Of a stretch of 64,000 nucleotides of DNA, positions 32,144 through 43,530 are shown piece by piece. The notes below the pieces were generated by a model. That model made no database searches, was not told the origin of the DNA, and worked only from the letters and a program-made list of their open reading frames with translations. The DNA comes from Polyodon spathula (taxonomy: Eukaryota; Chordata; Actinopteri; Acipenseriformes; Polyodontidae), in NCBI RefSeq assembly GCF_017654505.1, contig NC_054553.1, positions 8,444,621-8,508,620 on the forward strand, read 5' to 3'. Made by a program: the position numbers and the translations under genes. Position 1 is the stretch's first letter, and every line of letters begins with the position of its first letter.

Positions 32144-34379
32144 CTAAAAGGAAAAAAAAATGGTAAACTATGAATTCTGGTGGCATCATCGCAATTAAAA
32201 TGATTAAATGAAATAATAATGTACACAACATATTTAACACTATTTCAAACAAAGTATCAAATATGACTGAAAAAAAAAAAAAAGACAGTTGTGAATTAAT
32301 GTGAAGGCACCATCTCAAAGTATGCTGGCTTTCAACCAATTATGACGACAATATCTTAGTGTGCTGTTTCTATCATGAGGTCACGGGACCCCAGCATAAT
32401 ATCAGGGCACAGGTCAGTGTCATAGTCACCAACACATTTACTGTTTAAGTGCAGCAGCCAGTCAGATTTGAAGTTAATACCTCAAGTGGTTTTGGGATGT
32501 GTCTTTGACAATACACAATTAAGTCTTCTACTACCCACGATCAGACGGGTTTGGTGTGTAATACTTCTAACAATGATACCTGCAAATCCTTATCTTCTGT
32601 ACCTAAATGTAATTTAGCCATGTATGCACAGCAATTCACCATGTACTAAAGGTCTATACCTTTATACAATTCAAGATATAACACAAAGGTAATGTTTTAT
32701 TGGCAAAATGCCTGTACTGCCAACAGCGACCCATGAGCAAACAGCATGTACCAACTGAGAATTTGTTCTGATGGCTGTCAAATTTCCAGTATAGAACAAT
32801 TTGCCTTCCTTGAAGCCCTGTAGTTGACTCACAATGAAAATGCAAACTTCCTAAGACAATGGCCAAAACATATGTTATTTATTGAATGCTTTATTAAAGT
32901 ATTTTCTTTAAAGGATTACATGGTTTGGTTTGTTTAACAATTGTCTAGAAATGTGCCAACCACACACCACTTTATTTTATTCTAGTGTAAGTGTCTTTCA
33001 ACAGCTTCATGACTACATAGGTAAATTCCTGTAACTTTACTCTATTAACTAAAGTAGAGTAGCTAGCGATACTGTAAGAGAAGATAATCCCTGCATTTTT
33101 AAAGTCCATAAAGCACTTCAAACACCACTTTTGCGTTTCCATTCATTCACTTTGCAGGACAAAAGTCTTGGTTTGCTGTAACCAGAATCAGGCTCAGACA
33201 TTTCATTAGAGGGTTTGCTTGAAATAAACAGTTGTGTAATTGAAATGCTAATGTAATTCTTTTTTTTTTTTTTTTTTTTTTAAAACAAAGACAATTTGTA
33301 TGAAATCATAATTGTAGACCGGGTCTCACAAATAGGTTTTAAGCAAAAAGTTGTAAATTCAGAAGGTTTGGGGTTGCATTATGAGGGATTGTGTTTAGAT
33401 TTTATGCTTTAGTGGTGCTGAACAAGGAGGCGACCTAGCAGGACGCCTATATTTGAATCCGGCTGAGTTGAGGTGGGTTTGAGACACGTAACTTAGCACC
33501 CGATGCCTCATTCTTCATATATCCCAAGCACTGAATTCACCAGCATCACAAAAATCTGCCACAGTTTGTTACAGAAAAGCCCTTTTGAGCTACACATAGT
33601 GACAACAGTGTCTGCTAAAAGATAAAGAACACAGCTGTCTAGATGCCACTGTTCTGAGATCTCACACACCTGTCAGCTGCAGGCATAACAAAAGTACACA
33701 GCAGTAGCCAGCTGCCACAAAATGACATTACAATCAAAATGGACACTCACTAATCAAACTCAGCTAATACCATTTCCATGAGACAATATACTGATTAGGC
33801 CTTAGCATAGCATAAAAGATCAGGATTGCTTAAAAGAGCTGTGTTAACAAATGATTCCTCCATTTCCTCACACACAAATACTCTGACTACAGACTGAACT
33901 AGCTTTCTGCTTGACATCACAAGAGAAGCACCTCCTTGTTTCTGTGACTGCTGGTGGTGGTGACCGATAGTAACCTCTTCTGTCTTCAAGAGAAGGTGAT
34001 ACAATTAACTTGCTCATCTAAGCATGCAACAAAGATAACGCTGTCTACAGCAAGCACAGAAAGGGCAAAAGGTTTGAAAAGACATGCTCTAAATCAGAGC
34101 CAACACAGTGAAAAGAGAAGTCTATAACTGACCATCTGTCTAACAACCACTTTAATTAATCCATTTCAGCAGAGGCAATATTATTGATCAAAATTAAATA
34201 CGCAAATAGCACCCCTGACAGTCAATATGCACTATATAAAAGCAGCACATATACAGTACATGCTGCACATCAATTTCATTCAAGATTGCAATATATGACC
34301 GATTAAAATTTCTCTTATAAAAATTACTTTTTGAAAGAAGTGTCTCAGAAGTGACAGCATATTTCAAAACCAACCCTCA

Positions 34380-34455
<76 letters not shown>

Positions 34456-34893
34456 TAGACCATTGACTACAACTTCTTTTCAAAGCATTGAAATCTACAA
34501 TATCTCAAGGCCCTACTGTCACATGAACGTCCTTTACCAAAGTAAAACTTTATGACAATATATTTTGTGCATTTAAATAGTAAATATAAATATAACAATA
34601 ATGGAATGGAAATGAGACTATGAACAACACTGCTGACAGTAAATATTAAAAAGTTGTAAAATACAACTACTTCAGCACCCGGGACAGATCCTAGTTAAAT
34701 TAAATGAATGCACTGTACGGATGCTAATTGCATAACGTGTCATACATAATACAAGATTGCACAGAACTCGCCCATTCTTCAAATATACAAACATCTCTTT
34801 GTATGCTACCATTATCAGATTATTTGGAACAACGTTAACAGTACTGTACCAACATTTTACATTTGTCATCTTAAGAGACATCTACAGACTTAC
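32144..34893. other. No gene recognised
   Basis: AT-rich sequence with poly-T and TA tracts. A stretch near 33420-33480 ends in TTTGAATCCGGC, vaguely like a tRNA-derived SINE B box, but no A box or tail could be matched. Confidence 0.4.
34384..34451. repeat. TA microsatellite
   Basis: Pure (AT)n of about 68 bases. Confidence 0.97.
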
Positions 34894-34961
34894 CCTTCAC
34901 AGCAGACTCGATGTCGTCAATAGAATATTTAGCCAATTTGGCTAAATATTCGAAACCAGAT
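34894..34961 (-). other. Candidate 68-nt exon
   Basis: Minus-strand segment preceded by TTTAAACAG and followed by AAGG/GTAAGTC. One frame is open throughout and reads EYLAKLAKYSIDDIESAVK. It enters at phase 2 and leaves at phase 1. Half of the exon lies inside an inverted repeat whose other arm is at 35088-35124. No family recognised. Confidence 0.3.
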
Positions 34962-35125
34962 CTGTTTAAATTGACGGTGAATTCACTAAATAATATTTTA
35001 TCTTTATCTAACTAATTTATCAATTTTCAAAAAGCACAAATTAATTATACAGGGCAAACTTAACATGCTATGGTAAGGAAGAAATTGGCTAAATATTCCA
35101 TTAACGACATCGAGTCTGTCATGTT
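34905..35125. repeat. Short inverted repeat pair, 37-bp arms
   Basis: ACTCGATGTCGTCAATAG with the following GAATATTTAGCC (34906-34942) is almost the exact reverse complement of TTGGCTAAATATTCC and the following CATCGAGTCT (35088-35124). The spacer is about 145 bases. It could be a decayed MITE or a local inverted duplication. Confidence 0.75.
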
Positions 35126-35424
35126 GACACACTTCCTTGACATACAGCAACGTTGCTGGCGTGAGAACGTCATTAAATGGCATGCAATGCCAGCTTCTAG
35201 TAGTAATATGATAAAACCAAGATTAAAATAAATATACCAATAGCAGAGAATAAATACAAGGCATGAGGTATAAGGGAACATTGCGAGTGATGATGTATAC
35301 AGAAGTTGCAATCCATCATTGTACACATGGCTTCGATTAAACTATACATTTCGAGAAAATTAATTGGAATTTAAGAAGCATTGATAAGAATAGGACAAAG
35401 TTGTCATAGTCATGTTTGTCTTAC

Positions 35425-35590
35425 CGTACCTACAAAGCTGGCGCACGCATGCATCAGACCTCAATCTTGCGCTGAAGTAAATGAATGACCGACAGTACCC
35501 TCTCACCTTCCGGGGAAAGGAAAAAAACCCCGGAAATATTACGTCATCTGACTCCATCTTTTACAGCCAATAGACTTTAAGACGATACCT
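35425..35590 (-). promoter_or_regulatory. Promoter-like block and candidate first exon, probably for ACSL4
   Basis: A compact cluster of general promoter motifs: a CCAAT box at 35576, a CRE-like ACGTCA at 35541, and two ETS-type CCGGAA cores near 35510 and 35531, with several CpGs in an otherwise CpG-poor region. Downstream on the minus strand are two donor-like sites, GGAAG/GTGAGAG at about 35507 and GGTACG/GTAAGAC at 35425. That is what a housekeeping-type promoter with a short untranslated first exon looks like. ACSL4 is the nearest minus-strand gene downstream; the link is inference. Confidence 0.45.
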
Positions 35591-36004
35591 ATGGTTATTC
35601 TGAGACTGAGGCTTCTCAGCTGTTCCTATTTTTAAAGCAGCACTTCAATTCTGAAGATTTTTTTTTTTTTAAACTGTGTATAACACCTGTTGTCGGCCCT
35701 CTTCTATTATTACAGCACAAGTGCTCTGTGCTGGACATGACCCGTTCTGAGAAAATATTGAGCAAATTATCATTCATATGCCCCACTGTTACAGTCCACA
35801 CAGTACAGAGGAAGTCTGATTTGTTTAGGAAAGGGACCCCTGTAAGAAAGTTTAGGAAACGTGGAAGCTTTAGCAGTTTCCCAAAGTCAAATCTGAATCT
35901 TTTTGTTAGTTTGTATCTCAAGATAGAGCATGTTGCTTGATTATTTACATTCTAGTTAATGAGTGGCCGTTTTGTCAATGCTTTGTGACTGGATCTTCCT
36001 CATA

Positions 36005-36035
<31 letters not shown>

Positions 36036-36346
36036 CCCTGACATTTCTATACAGAAAAAAATGATCCTTCAGGATTCCTCTAGAACCCTTGTTGTGTTAA
36101 ACCATTTTAACATATGATCCAATTTGGAGTTCCCTATGCTTCCAATTAGAGGTTCCACGTGAATCATCAAATTGTTGGTTCCATTTAGAACCATTTCGTT
36201 TATATGGAACCCATCATATTGAAAACTCCTGTTGGTCACTATAGGCGAATGTTTTTTTGTTTTTTTTTTACATAACGAGTGTTCCACTGAAAGACTGTAA
36301 GAACCACGTGGTTATATATAGAATGTCAAGGACCATCTTTTAAAGT

Positions 36347-36810
36347 AGTGGTTTTCAACCTTTTCATCTCAAGTACCAATGTTTCCAACAGGGGCCATCA
36401 TGTGTACCAGTAACCATGTGCAATCTTAAACTGCTGTTGTAAAAGCGAGACTTACCCATTACAACCAGGTTTGTTGTGCCTGTACTCAATTGTGTGTTGC
36501 CTCATTCTGCTGGTTAATCTGTGCAGCTGATGACTGCAATGAACTCAGCATGTTTATATTTTAAATATTTTGCAAGTGTTGTGTATTGAATTGGTGACCG
36601 CACCTTTAATTGTGAACAGTTATAATATAGGGAACAGCATGCTACAACTCGCATGCTCAGTGTTGGTGAAGTCCTGATCTGACAGCATGCAACACACCGC
36701 TCTTATGGTTTACATACCGTTTATTTTTCAGTAAAAACTAGTTTAAATTGCATTGAGTTTGTTCATTAGCACAATCTGAGAGCTCAATTTAGTAAATGGT
36801 TTTTTTTGTT

Positions 36811-36850
<40 letters not shown>

Positions 36851-37962
36851 GCAATCAGCTAATCTGTAGTACACAGTACACTTCCTAATTACAGAGCCAA
36901 GTATTTCTATGTGTTCTGCTTTCACATTTTTTAAATGGTCAGTTTGAGAAATAAACTTTTTTTTTTTTTTTCAACAACTGACCCTGCTATATACATACTC
37001 ACGCCACATACTGTTTTATATAATGGTAACGGTGCTCTTAGATTACTGTGCTTGCTTCTTTTGGCTGAAGAGATCTTGCCAGCTCTTCATCTAACTATGT
37101 AATCTTGTGCAATTAAATCATACTTAATCTCCTGACGGTAAACAATGCAACTAAATGTATTATGTCTGGGATGCAAGACGCAACAGACAGAAAAAATTCA
37201 TTCGAGTTGACTCACTTTATTTGGCACTACGATTTGACTAGCGAGAGATAACGTTTTTTTTTTTTTTTTTTTGGAGTTCACAAAGATAACGTTTTTTGAG
37301 CTTGGTACGGTAACCTTTTCACGTCCTCGTTTGTTTAATTTTGCGCTTTTTGCTGCATTACAGCCCTTCATTAATCATTTTCTTTATTTTAAGTTTCCAG
37401 GGCATTTTGTTAACGGCACGTATGCAACACACAAACCTAAAATGTGTTTGTATTTGTTGCTGTTCTTCTAAGTTTCATAAATGCAACTGTTAATGTTAGC
37501 TACTTTTTACACAACAGTACTCGCACCATCACAATTTTTTTGCACGAAACTGGGGCTCCCGTATTCTGTAGGTGTTACAAGCATGTTTATTTGATCAAAT
37601 TGTTACCGTCCTTCTCACACTTCCGTTTATTAAGATATGCGTGTTTTGTTTTTATACAGACAGACGCCATGTCGCTTTCGTAAATATTGGCACTTTTAAA
37701 AGTAGATGCAACATTTTTGTGACTAATCCCTAAAAACCTGCTGTCAATTTTTTTTTTTTTTTGGTTTGTTTTTTGCGTTTGTAACCATTTCAGTCGAAGT
37801 CTGGAGCCCTGCATCATAATTTCTCATTTCTCAGTGATTCAATGGTACAAACGGATTGATATATTACGATGGTGCTAGAGGGAGCATTGTTTTTCGAGGA
37901 ATTACATCTTATACTATACCAGCGGCAAGCCTGTCGCCTACCACAAGTTAAAAACCACTGTT
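36347..37962. mobile_element. Possible hAT-like non-autonomous element
   Basis: Left sequence AGTGGTTTTCAACCTTTT and right sequence AAGTTAAAAACCACT are inverted and resemble hAT/Charlie-type ends (CAGTGGTTCTCAACC). No transposase remains, and the 8-bp flanks do not match. It contains long poly-T tracts at about 36806-36847 and 37255-37272. Confidence 0.35.
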
Positions 37963-38352
37963 TTATGGAGTACTTGTAACAACAGACAAGGTCTTGAAAT
38001 GCTTCTGTATAGTCGAGTGCTCAAGCCTTGCTGACACTGAACTCCAGATTAGACACAGTCAACACTGTCCAGGCTATCCTCAGTTCTCCATTGACTTACC
38101 ACATTATATATATAATACAGGACCTGTCACCTCTTCTGTGTATGTTACACTCAAGCTAAACTCAGACCTTGAAACCTACGGTGTTGGGAGTGATTACTAA
38201 AAATGAATAGTGGGCCATGTTTGTAAATACAAAACTGATGGGGACCAAAGAGAAAGAGAAAAAAAAATCAGGTTAGAATCTTGCCTCAACCATTCTTTAG
38301 CAGGTATTTAAAGTGGGTCACCAATGCTTCAAAGTTGTGGGCTGGTTCAAGT

Positions 38353-38353
<1 letters not shown>

Positions 38354-38389
<36 letters not shown>

Positions 38390-38453
38390 AGTTATCTGGG
38401 TGGGGGGGGGGGGGGGGGTTAGGGGGGGGGGGGGAGGGGGGGGGGGGGGGGGG
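38354..38453. repeat. Poly-G tracts
   Basis: About 100 bases that are nearly all G with short interruptions. Such runs can form G-quadruplexes but are also a common sequencing or assembly artefact. Confidence 0.9.
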
Positions 38454-38476
38454 TATTATTCACTTGTAAAGATGGG

Positions 38477-39742
38477 GGTTATGATAATGCTACTACTGTT
38501 ACTCATAAATAATTATCTTGAAATGCTGAGATTTTGGTTGCAACAGTTTATGACAAGTTTCTTTAGTATCTGACAAAATGCACCAAAGCTACTTATATTT
38601 ACCCTGTTGCCTTTATTTTCAATGTTGCAGAACTGTAAAAAGCATAGAGCATGCTGACCTACATCATTTTTTCTCTACAACATAGCTTTTATGTCATTGT
38701 ATAAAAAACTAGAAATAGAATAACACATTGTTATAGGTGTGCTTCAAAAGGTTTAATTGAATTTAGTGGTCAGCGTAAGTTGAGTAAGTAGAGCTCTGCA
38801 GTACAGTGTGGCACTGTTCTCTATCCTTGCAGAGCTGTTATCAACTTAGATTATTACATTCTTGTATTACATTGGTTCCTTGTCTCAATAATTGCTGTAG
38901 AAAGTGTTTATTTTAAAATGTTGCCGGCTGAAATCAATCCAAGTGCAGCCTCACATGTATTGAAACACTGACAAGTAAACCCAATGTTCTAAGTTTGCAT
39001 TTATAATCAATGAGATTAAACCATGCCAGACACAAACTTACACACACTCCAATAACAAATGGGGGGGGGGGGGGGGGGTGGGGTGGTAGGGGGGGGTAGT
39101 TGGGGGGGGGGGGGGGGTAGGGTATTGGGGGGGCTCAAACATACCACCATCCAAACCAGGTTATGATAATGCTACTACTGTTACTCATAAATAATTATCT
39201 TGAAATGCTGAGATTTTGGTTGCAACAGTTTATGACAAGTTTCTTTAGTATCTGACAAAATGCACCAAAGCTACTTATATTTACCCTGTTGCCTTTATTT
39301 TCAATGTTGCAGAACTGTAAAAAGCATAGAGCATGCTGACCTACATCATTTTTTCTCTACAACATAGCTTTTATGTCATTGTATAAAAAACTAGAAATAG
39401 AATAACACATTGTTATAGGTGTGCTTCAAAAGGTTTAATTGAATTTAGTGGTCAGCGTAAGTTGAGTAAGTAGAGCTCTGCAGTACAGTGTGGCACTGTT
39501 CTCTATCCTTGCAGAGCTGTTATCAACTTAGATTATTACATTCTTGTATTACATTGGTTCCTTGTCTCAATAATTGCTGTAGAAAGTGTTTATTTTAAAA
39601 TGTTGCCGGCTGAAATCAATCCAAGTGCAGCCTCACATGTATTGAAACACTGACAAGTAAACCCAATGTTCTAAGTTTGCATTTATAATCAATGAGATTA
39701 AACCATGCCAGACACAAACTTACACACACTCCAATAACAAAT
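38477..39742 (+). repeat. 584-bp direct duplication separated by a poly-G tract
   Basis: Copy 1 (38477-39060) and copy 2 (39159-39742) appear identical by eye, from GGTTATGATAATGC to CCAATAACAAAT, at a constant offset of 682. The gap 39061-39158 is mostly G. No ORF is present in the repeated unit. Confidence 0.92.
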
Positions 39743-39910
39743 ATTTTTTTTATTTATTTGAACAGTACATTTGTTTACTGTAACATTGAATTTTGACATA
39801 TTTGTATTCCACTACAATGCTTTAACAAGCATGGCCATCACTGAGGCAATGTACATAGTGGAAGGGAATTTGAAGGGAATTCTTCACCCTGGTCTTAAAT
39901 GGAAGGTTTA

Positions 39911-39941
<31 letters not shown>

Positions 39942-40189
39942 TGAAGCATGCCAATTTATCTGCAAAAGAACAGTGTTCACATTTTCCATATATAGTCTTG
40001 TTGTTGTTGTTGTAAATGGGCTTTGAACATTTTATTAAACAATCCAAAACAGGAATGAGATCTTAAAACAAACTGTTTCTTGCACTTTTTTACTCTATTG
40101 AACCCTTCAGGTGTTCTTATCTGTCACGTATGGTTTATGGTATTTTACAATAGAAAGACAAAACATTATAATAAAATAGTCATGGTTCT

Positions 40190-43168
40190 TCACTTCTTTC
40201 CTTCGACCATGATGATGTGGTAGCCGAACTTTGTCTTCACCGGGGGGTCTGTGTAAACAGGTTTGTCCATGGAGCTGACCTGCAGGGCAAATGCTGCTTC
40301 TTGGAAAGGTCCTACCATTGAGCCTCTGGTCATCCAGCCAAGATCACCCTACCAAACAGGAAAACCCTTTGAGGTTCAATTGTGACTCCCTTTTTAAAAT
40401 GATTAAAATGACACTAGGTTTGTGAACATTTCACAGACCATCTGAACAAGGAAACATACTGTACTTTATACAAAACTCTACTGTGTCACATCGGAGGCTG
40501 GGTGCAAACTGGCTGCCATGCACGCTAGAGTCCTGCACGGGTCCGATTTTTACAACCTGCTTCCGACCCGGACCTGCTGCTACAGGATCCGACCCGAACT
40601 CGCAACCCGCTGTAACACTGTCTTCTTACCCGCGACCCAACCCGCTTTAATAAGACCTGCAACCTGACCCGAAAGTGTTTGTCCTTTACCTACTGCCGGC
40701 GCCGACTGACTCTTTCCCGCTCTCATTCACACACAGATATCTCTACCATTCTCCACAGATTGAGTTTATACAATAGGCTATTCTACAGTGTGGTAGCTTT
40801 TTCTCGTGATCTGAATACATTTTAAAATGAACTAACTATCTCTATTTTTATGATTAAAAAAAAACAACAAGTAACGAATCCAGTCATGCTCATCATTTTC
40901 ATTCGCTATGATTCCAAAATAATTCCACACTTCTGATTTACCTCTCGAACTACTATCCTCTACAAGATATAAACCCTGCGCTACCTTTTGTTTCACCTTG
41001 TCCACAAACATTTTTAACATCACCAAGCAGACATGATAAAAAGATCTTGCTACGTATCAAACAAGCGAGAACAACACTGCTTAGTCAGCTGACTCCTCCC
41101 TAATCGCCTCCTGCTTTAGTTCTGGAAATACTGGTACATTTACCTTCTAATAGATTATTTGGGAAAGGGATACAGATAAGTATGCTGAAAGGACAGAAAT
41201 TGTCTTAGGGGATTCAAATTCAGACATGAAAAATTGTTTTTTTTGACCCGCAACTGAACCGCAAACCGCAAAAAAGTTCACAATTATAATTCTTAACAAA
41301 TACATGACTTTTGAATTTCTGACAAGTAGTATTCACATACCACTGGTTTATGTTGTCCTTCTCACTTAAATGAGGGTCATAGCTCAGCCCTGCCATTCAT
41401 CTGCCACTGACACCCTGCCTTGCCCTCCTGGAGTCCCTCTATCAGTCTGACAAATACAACTGTGTTACCCCCAGGGACAAACAAAAAGTAAAAATCTTCA
41501 CTTGGGCCCCAGACTATAAATGGCGATTGTATTTAGTTTTGAAACTGCTTCAATGTCAATATTAAAACCACATACACATGAAAAAGTGATATATATATAT
41601 ATATATAGATGCACACACACAAAAAAATAACCCTAAATAGAGAGCTAGTTTACAATTACTAACAATTGTTATGTATTCACAAGCATCATCTTCAGTATGA
41701 ATTGCTTATATCTCTAAAATACAAACTCATAAGAAATACAACTCACCAACTGGGTCTTTTTGTTCAAATAACCTGCAGTTAAATTGTGCACGTGGTAGAC
41801 AATGTTAGATGGTTCATAAATAGTGTGTGGATATTAAGTTTTTTTTTTGGTAAAATCTTCTTGTTAACGTCATAAAATACTGCTTTGAAGGGAGATCTTA
41901 AAGAAAGGACCACGCTGGATATGAATATGCAATGATTATCCCTAGTGCTGCAGGGTTCAATTAAAGTGCACTTTCCACAACTTACACCTTGTCTGGCTTT
42001 GTCTTCACTGTACTGCGCGGCGACCTCGCTGAACCGCACACCAGACTTCACTTTCTCCATGGCTTCCATACATTTGCTATGCTTTTCACACAGGATGTGC
42101 CTGACCTATAAAGAAAGCATTGAAAAAAAGTGGGTTGTGTAACCTAACACATCAATTGTAAGCTTTACACCACAGCTAAGCCAGTCAAGTTGTTATTCTG
42201 AATAGCGTTCTCCCTCTTTCTGTATACAAAATAATAAATCAGGTTAAATTTACTTTATTTTAAAAGACCGAGAAGGCAAACCGTTTCAAAACTAAAAACG
42301 GCGACACCTAGTGGAGAAAACAAAACATGTACTGTTGCAACTTCTCACTATATATTTTTTTTCCCAGTGGGTCCTGTTTCTTGCTAAAAAAAATAAAATA
42401 AAATAACCCTTGTACATACAGCAAGTCGCCGATATCAACTAGCAAGCCGCTTTGATGAACAAACTTCTACTTATGACGAGTGTTCCAACCGTCCAAACAC
42501 CTCAAAAATGTCTTTGGTAGCAGTCTGACTTATCAATTGACACATTATGGTTCTTCTGTGTTGCTATTTACCTTAACTGCAGTGCCTCCCTTTTGTGCCT
42601 TTTCCTTTTTTTCAGTGTCGCCACTTCCAGAGGCACCTCCCCCTTAAAACAATAACATACAAACCTGATGAGGCTGCTTGTACATTTACTTAAATGCACT
42701 TTGCCCCATAGCGTTTTTATTAAGATTAATATGGAACATGGGGAGGCGTTTCCTGTACTGTTGTTATCAGTAAAAATAAAACAACATTTGAAAACAAATG
42801 TCACCCCCAGTCTAAAACGTGTTAAAACAAAGCTACAACTTTAACTAAGATTTACTTGAGCAGTTCTATGGCAAGCAGGTTCAAGGGGAGGAAGCGTGAG
42901 CCCCGTCTATCTTTGTAATTGCAGAATGTAAACGATATAAACAACAAAATCGCAATGGTAACCAAACTTAAATTAATGCAATGATCTACAAAAATAGGTT
43001 AAGTTCTGATCGCCACTCATCGGCTGACGTACAATGTTGTTAAAAAATAAAAACTGGTGGTATGGCTAACTAGCCACTATCAAAAACAAAATGCATGTAC
43101 TAGTATAAAACTATCTTTCAAAATGACTCACCTTTACCTCCCTTACCACCCTTACCTTTCGGTGGCAT
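40190..43168 (-). CDS. PIN4: PIN4, parvulin-type peptidyl-prolyl cis/trans isomerase (4 exons)
   Basis: Small isomerase of prolyl bonds (Par14/EPVH), known for roles in pre-rRNA processing, chromatin binding and spindle assembly in the nucleus. Exons, minus strand: 43168-43132, 42642-42572, 42105-41986, 40348-40190. Total 387 nt, 128 aa plus TGA; the human protein has 131. The N-terminus is the basic, Gly/Lys-rich tail ([13 protein letters not shown]), used for nucleic-acid binding. The rotamase domain follows from VRHILCEKH (about residue 37) through [21 protein letters not shown] and ends [12 protein letters not shown]. The exon 3 donor is the GTAAGT two bases past an upstream GT; only this choice keeps RQGGDLGW in frame. 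A minus-strand AATAAA at 40031-40036 is a good polyadenylation signal. Confidence 0.96.
40524..41290. mobile_element. Possible hAT-type element remnant in PIN4 intron 3
   Basis: The left part starts AGAGTCCTGCACGGGTCCGA and is full of GACCCG/AACCCG units. The right part repeats the theme (GACCCGCAACTGAACCGC near 41250). A transposon ending in CCTGCACGGGTC is familiar from fish and frog genomes, but the right end is eroded and no transposase remains. Confidence 0.4.
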
Positions 43169-43530
43169 TTTTAATTTCAACGAAAGCTAACAACAGCCAA
43201 ATATTCTACAAATCTGCTGCCCCCAACTCTTGAACTAAAGGACCCGACAAGGAGAAAGCTGTTCATAGATGTGAGCGAATGAAAACAACCCGAAAATCTA
43301 CCAGGTGGTGGTCAACTTGATAAAATAAATATATAAAAAAATTAAATATAGTATTTAATATTGACTGTCGTAATCAAGCTTTGCTTGGTAATTGTAAATG
43401 AAATGTAACGTATGTATTTTTTTGTTTAGTCTGTTCGCTGACGTCTTTCTTCGACGTACGTAGAGAAGGACCCCTAAAGAGCACATTACGCGCACCATCC
43501 TGAGCGCAGTTAGTTTACTTGTGAGGTAGG
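43169..43530 (-). promoter_or_regulatory. PIN4 promoter region, possibly bidirectional
   Basis: Sequence directly upstream of the PIN4 start. It carries a CRE-like TGACGTC at about 43439 and a CpG-containing stretch (CGACGTACGTAG near 43453, TTACGCGCACC near 43487). On the plus strand a donor-like TGTGAG/GTAGGC lies near 43525, so a divergent transcript towards the NEK gene is possible. No TATA box was seen near PIN4. Confidence 0.4.

Noticed and set aside
33420..33490. tRNA-derived SINE
   Set aside because: Only a B-box-like TTTGAATCC string; no A box, tail or target duplication could be matched.
38313..38573. Gly-rich 86-aa ORF
   Set aside because: It is made by poly-G homopolymer, with no splice or start context.
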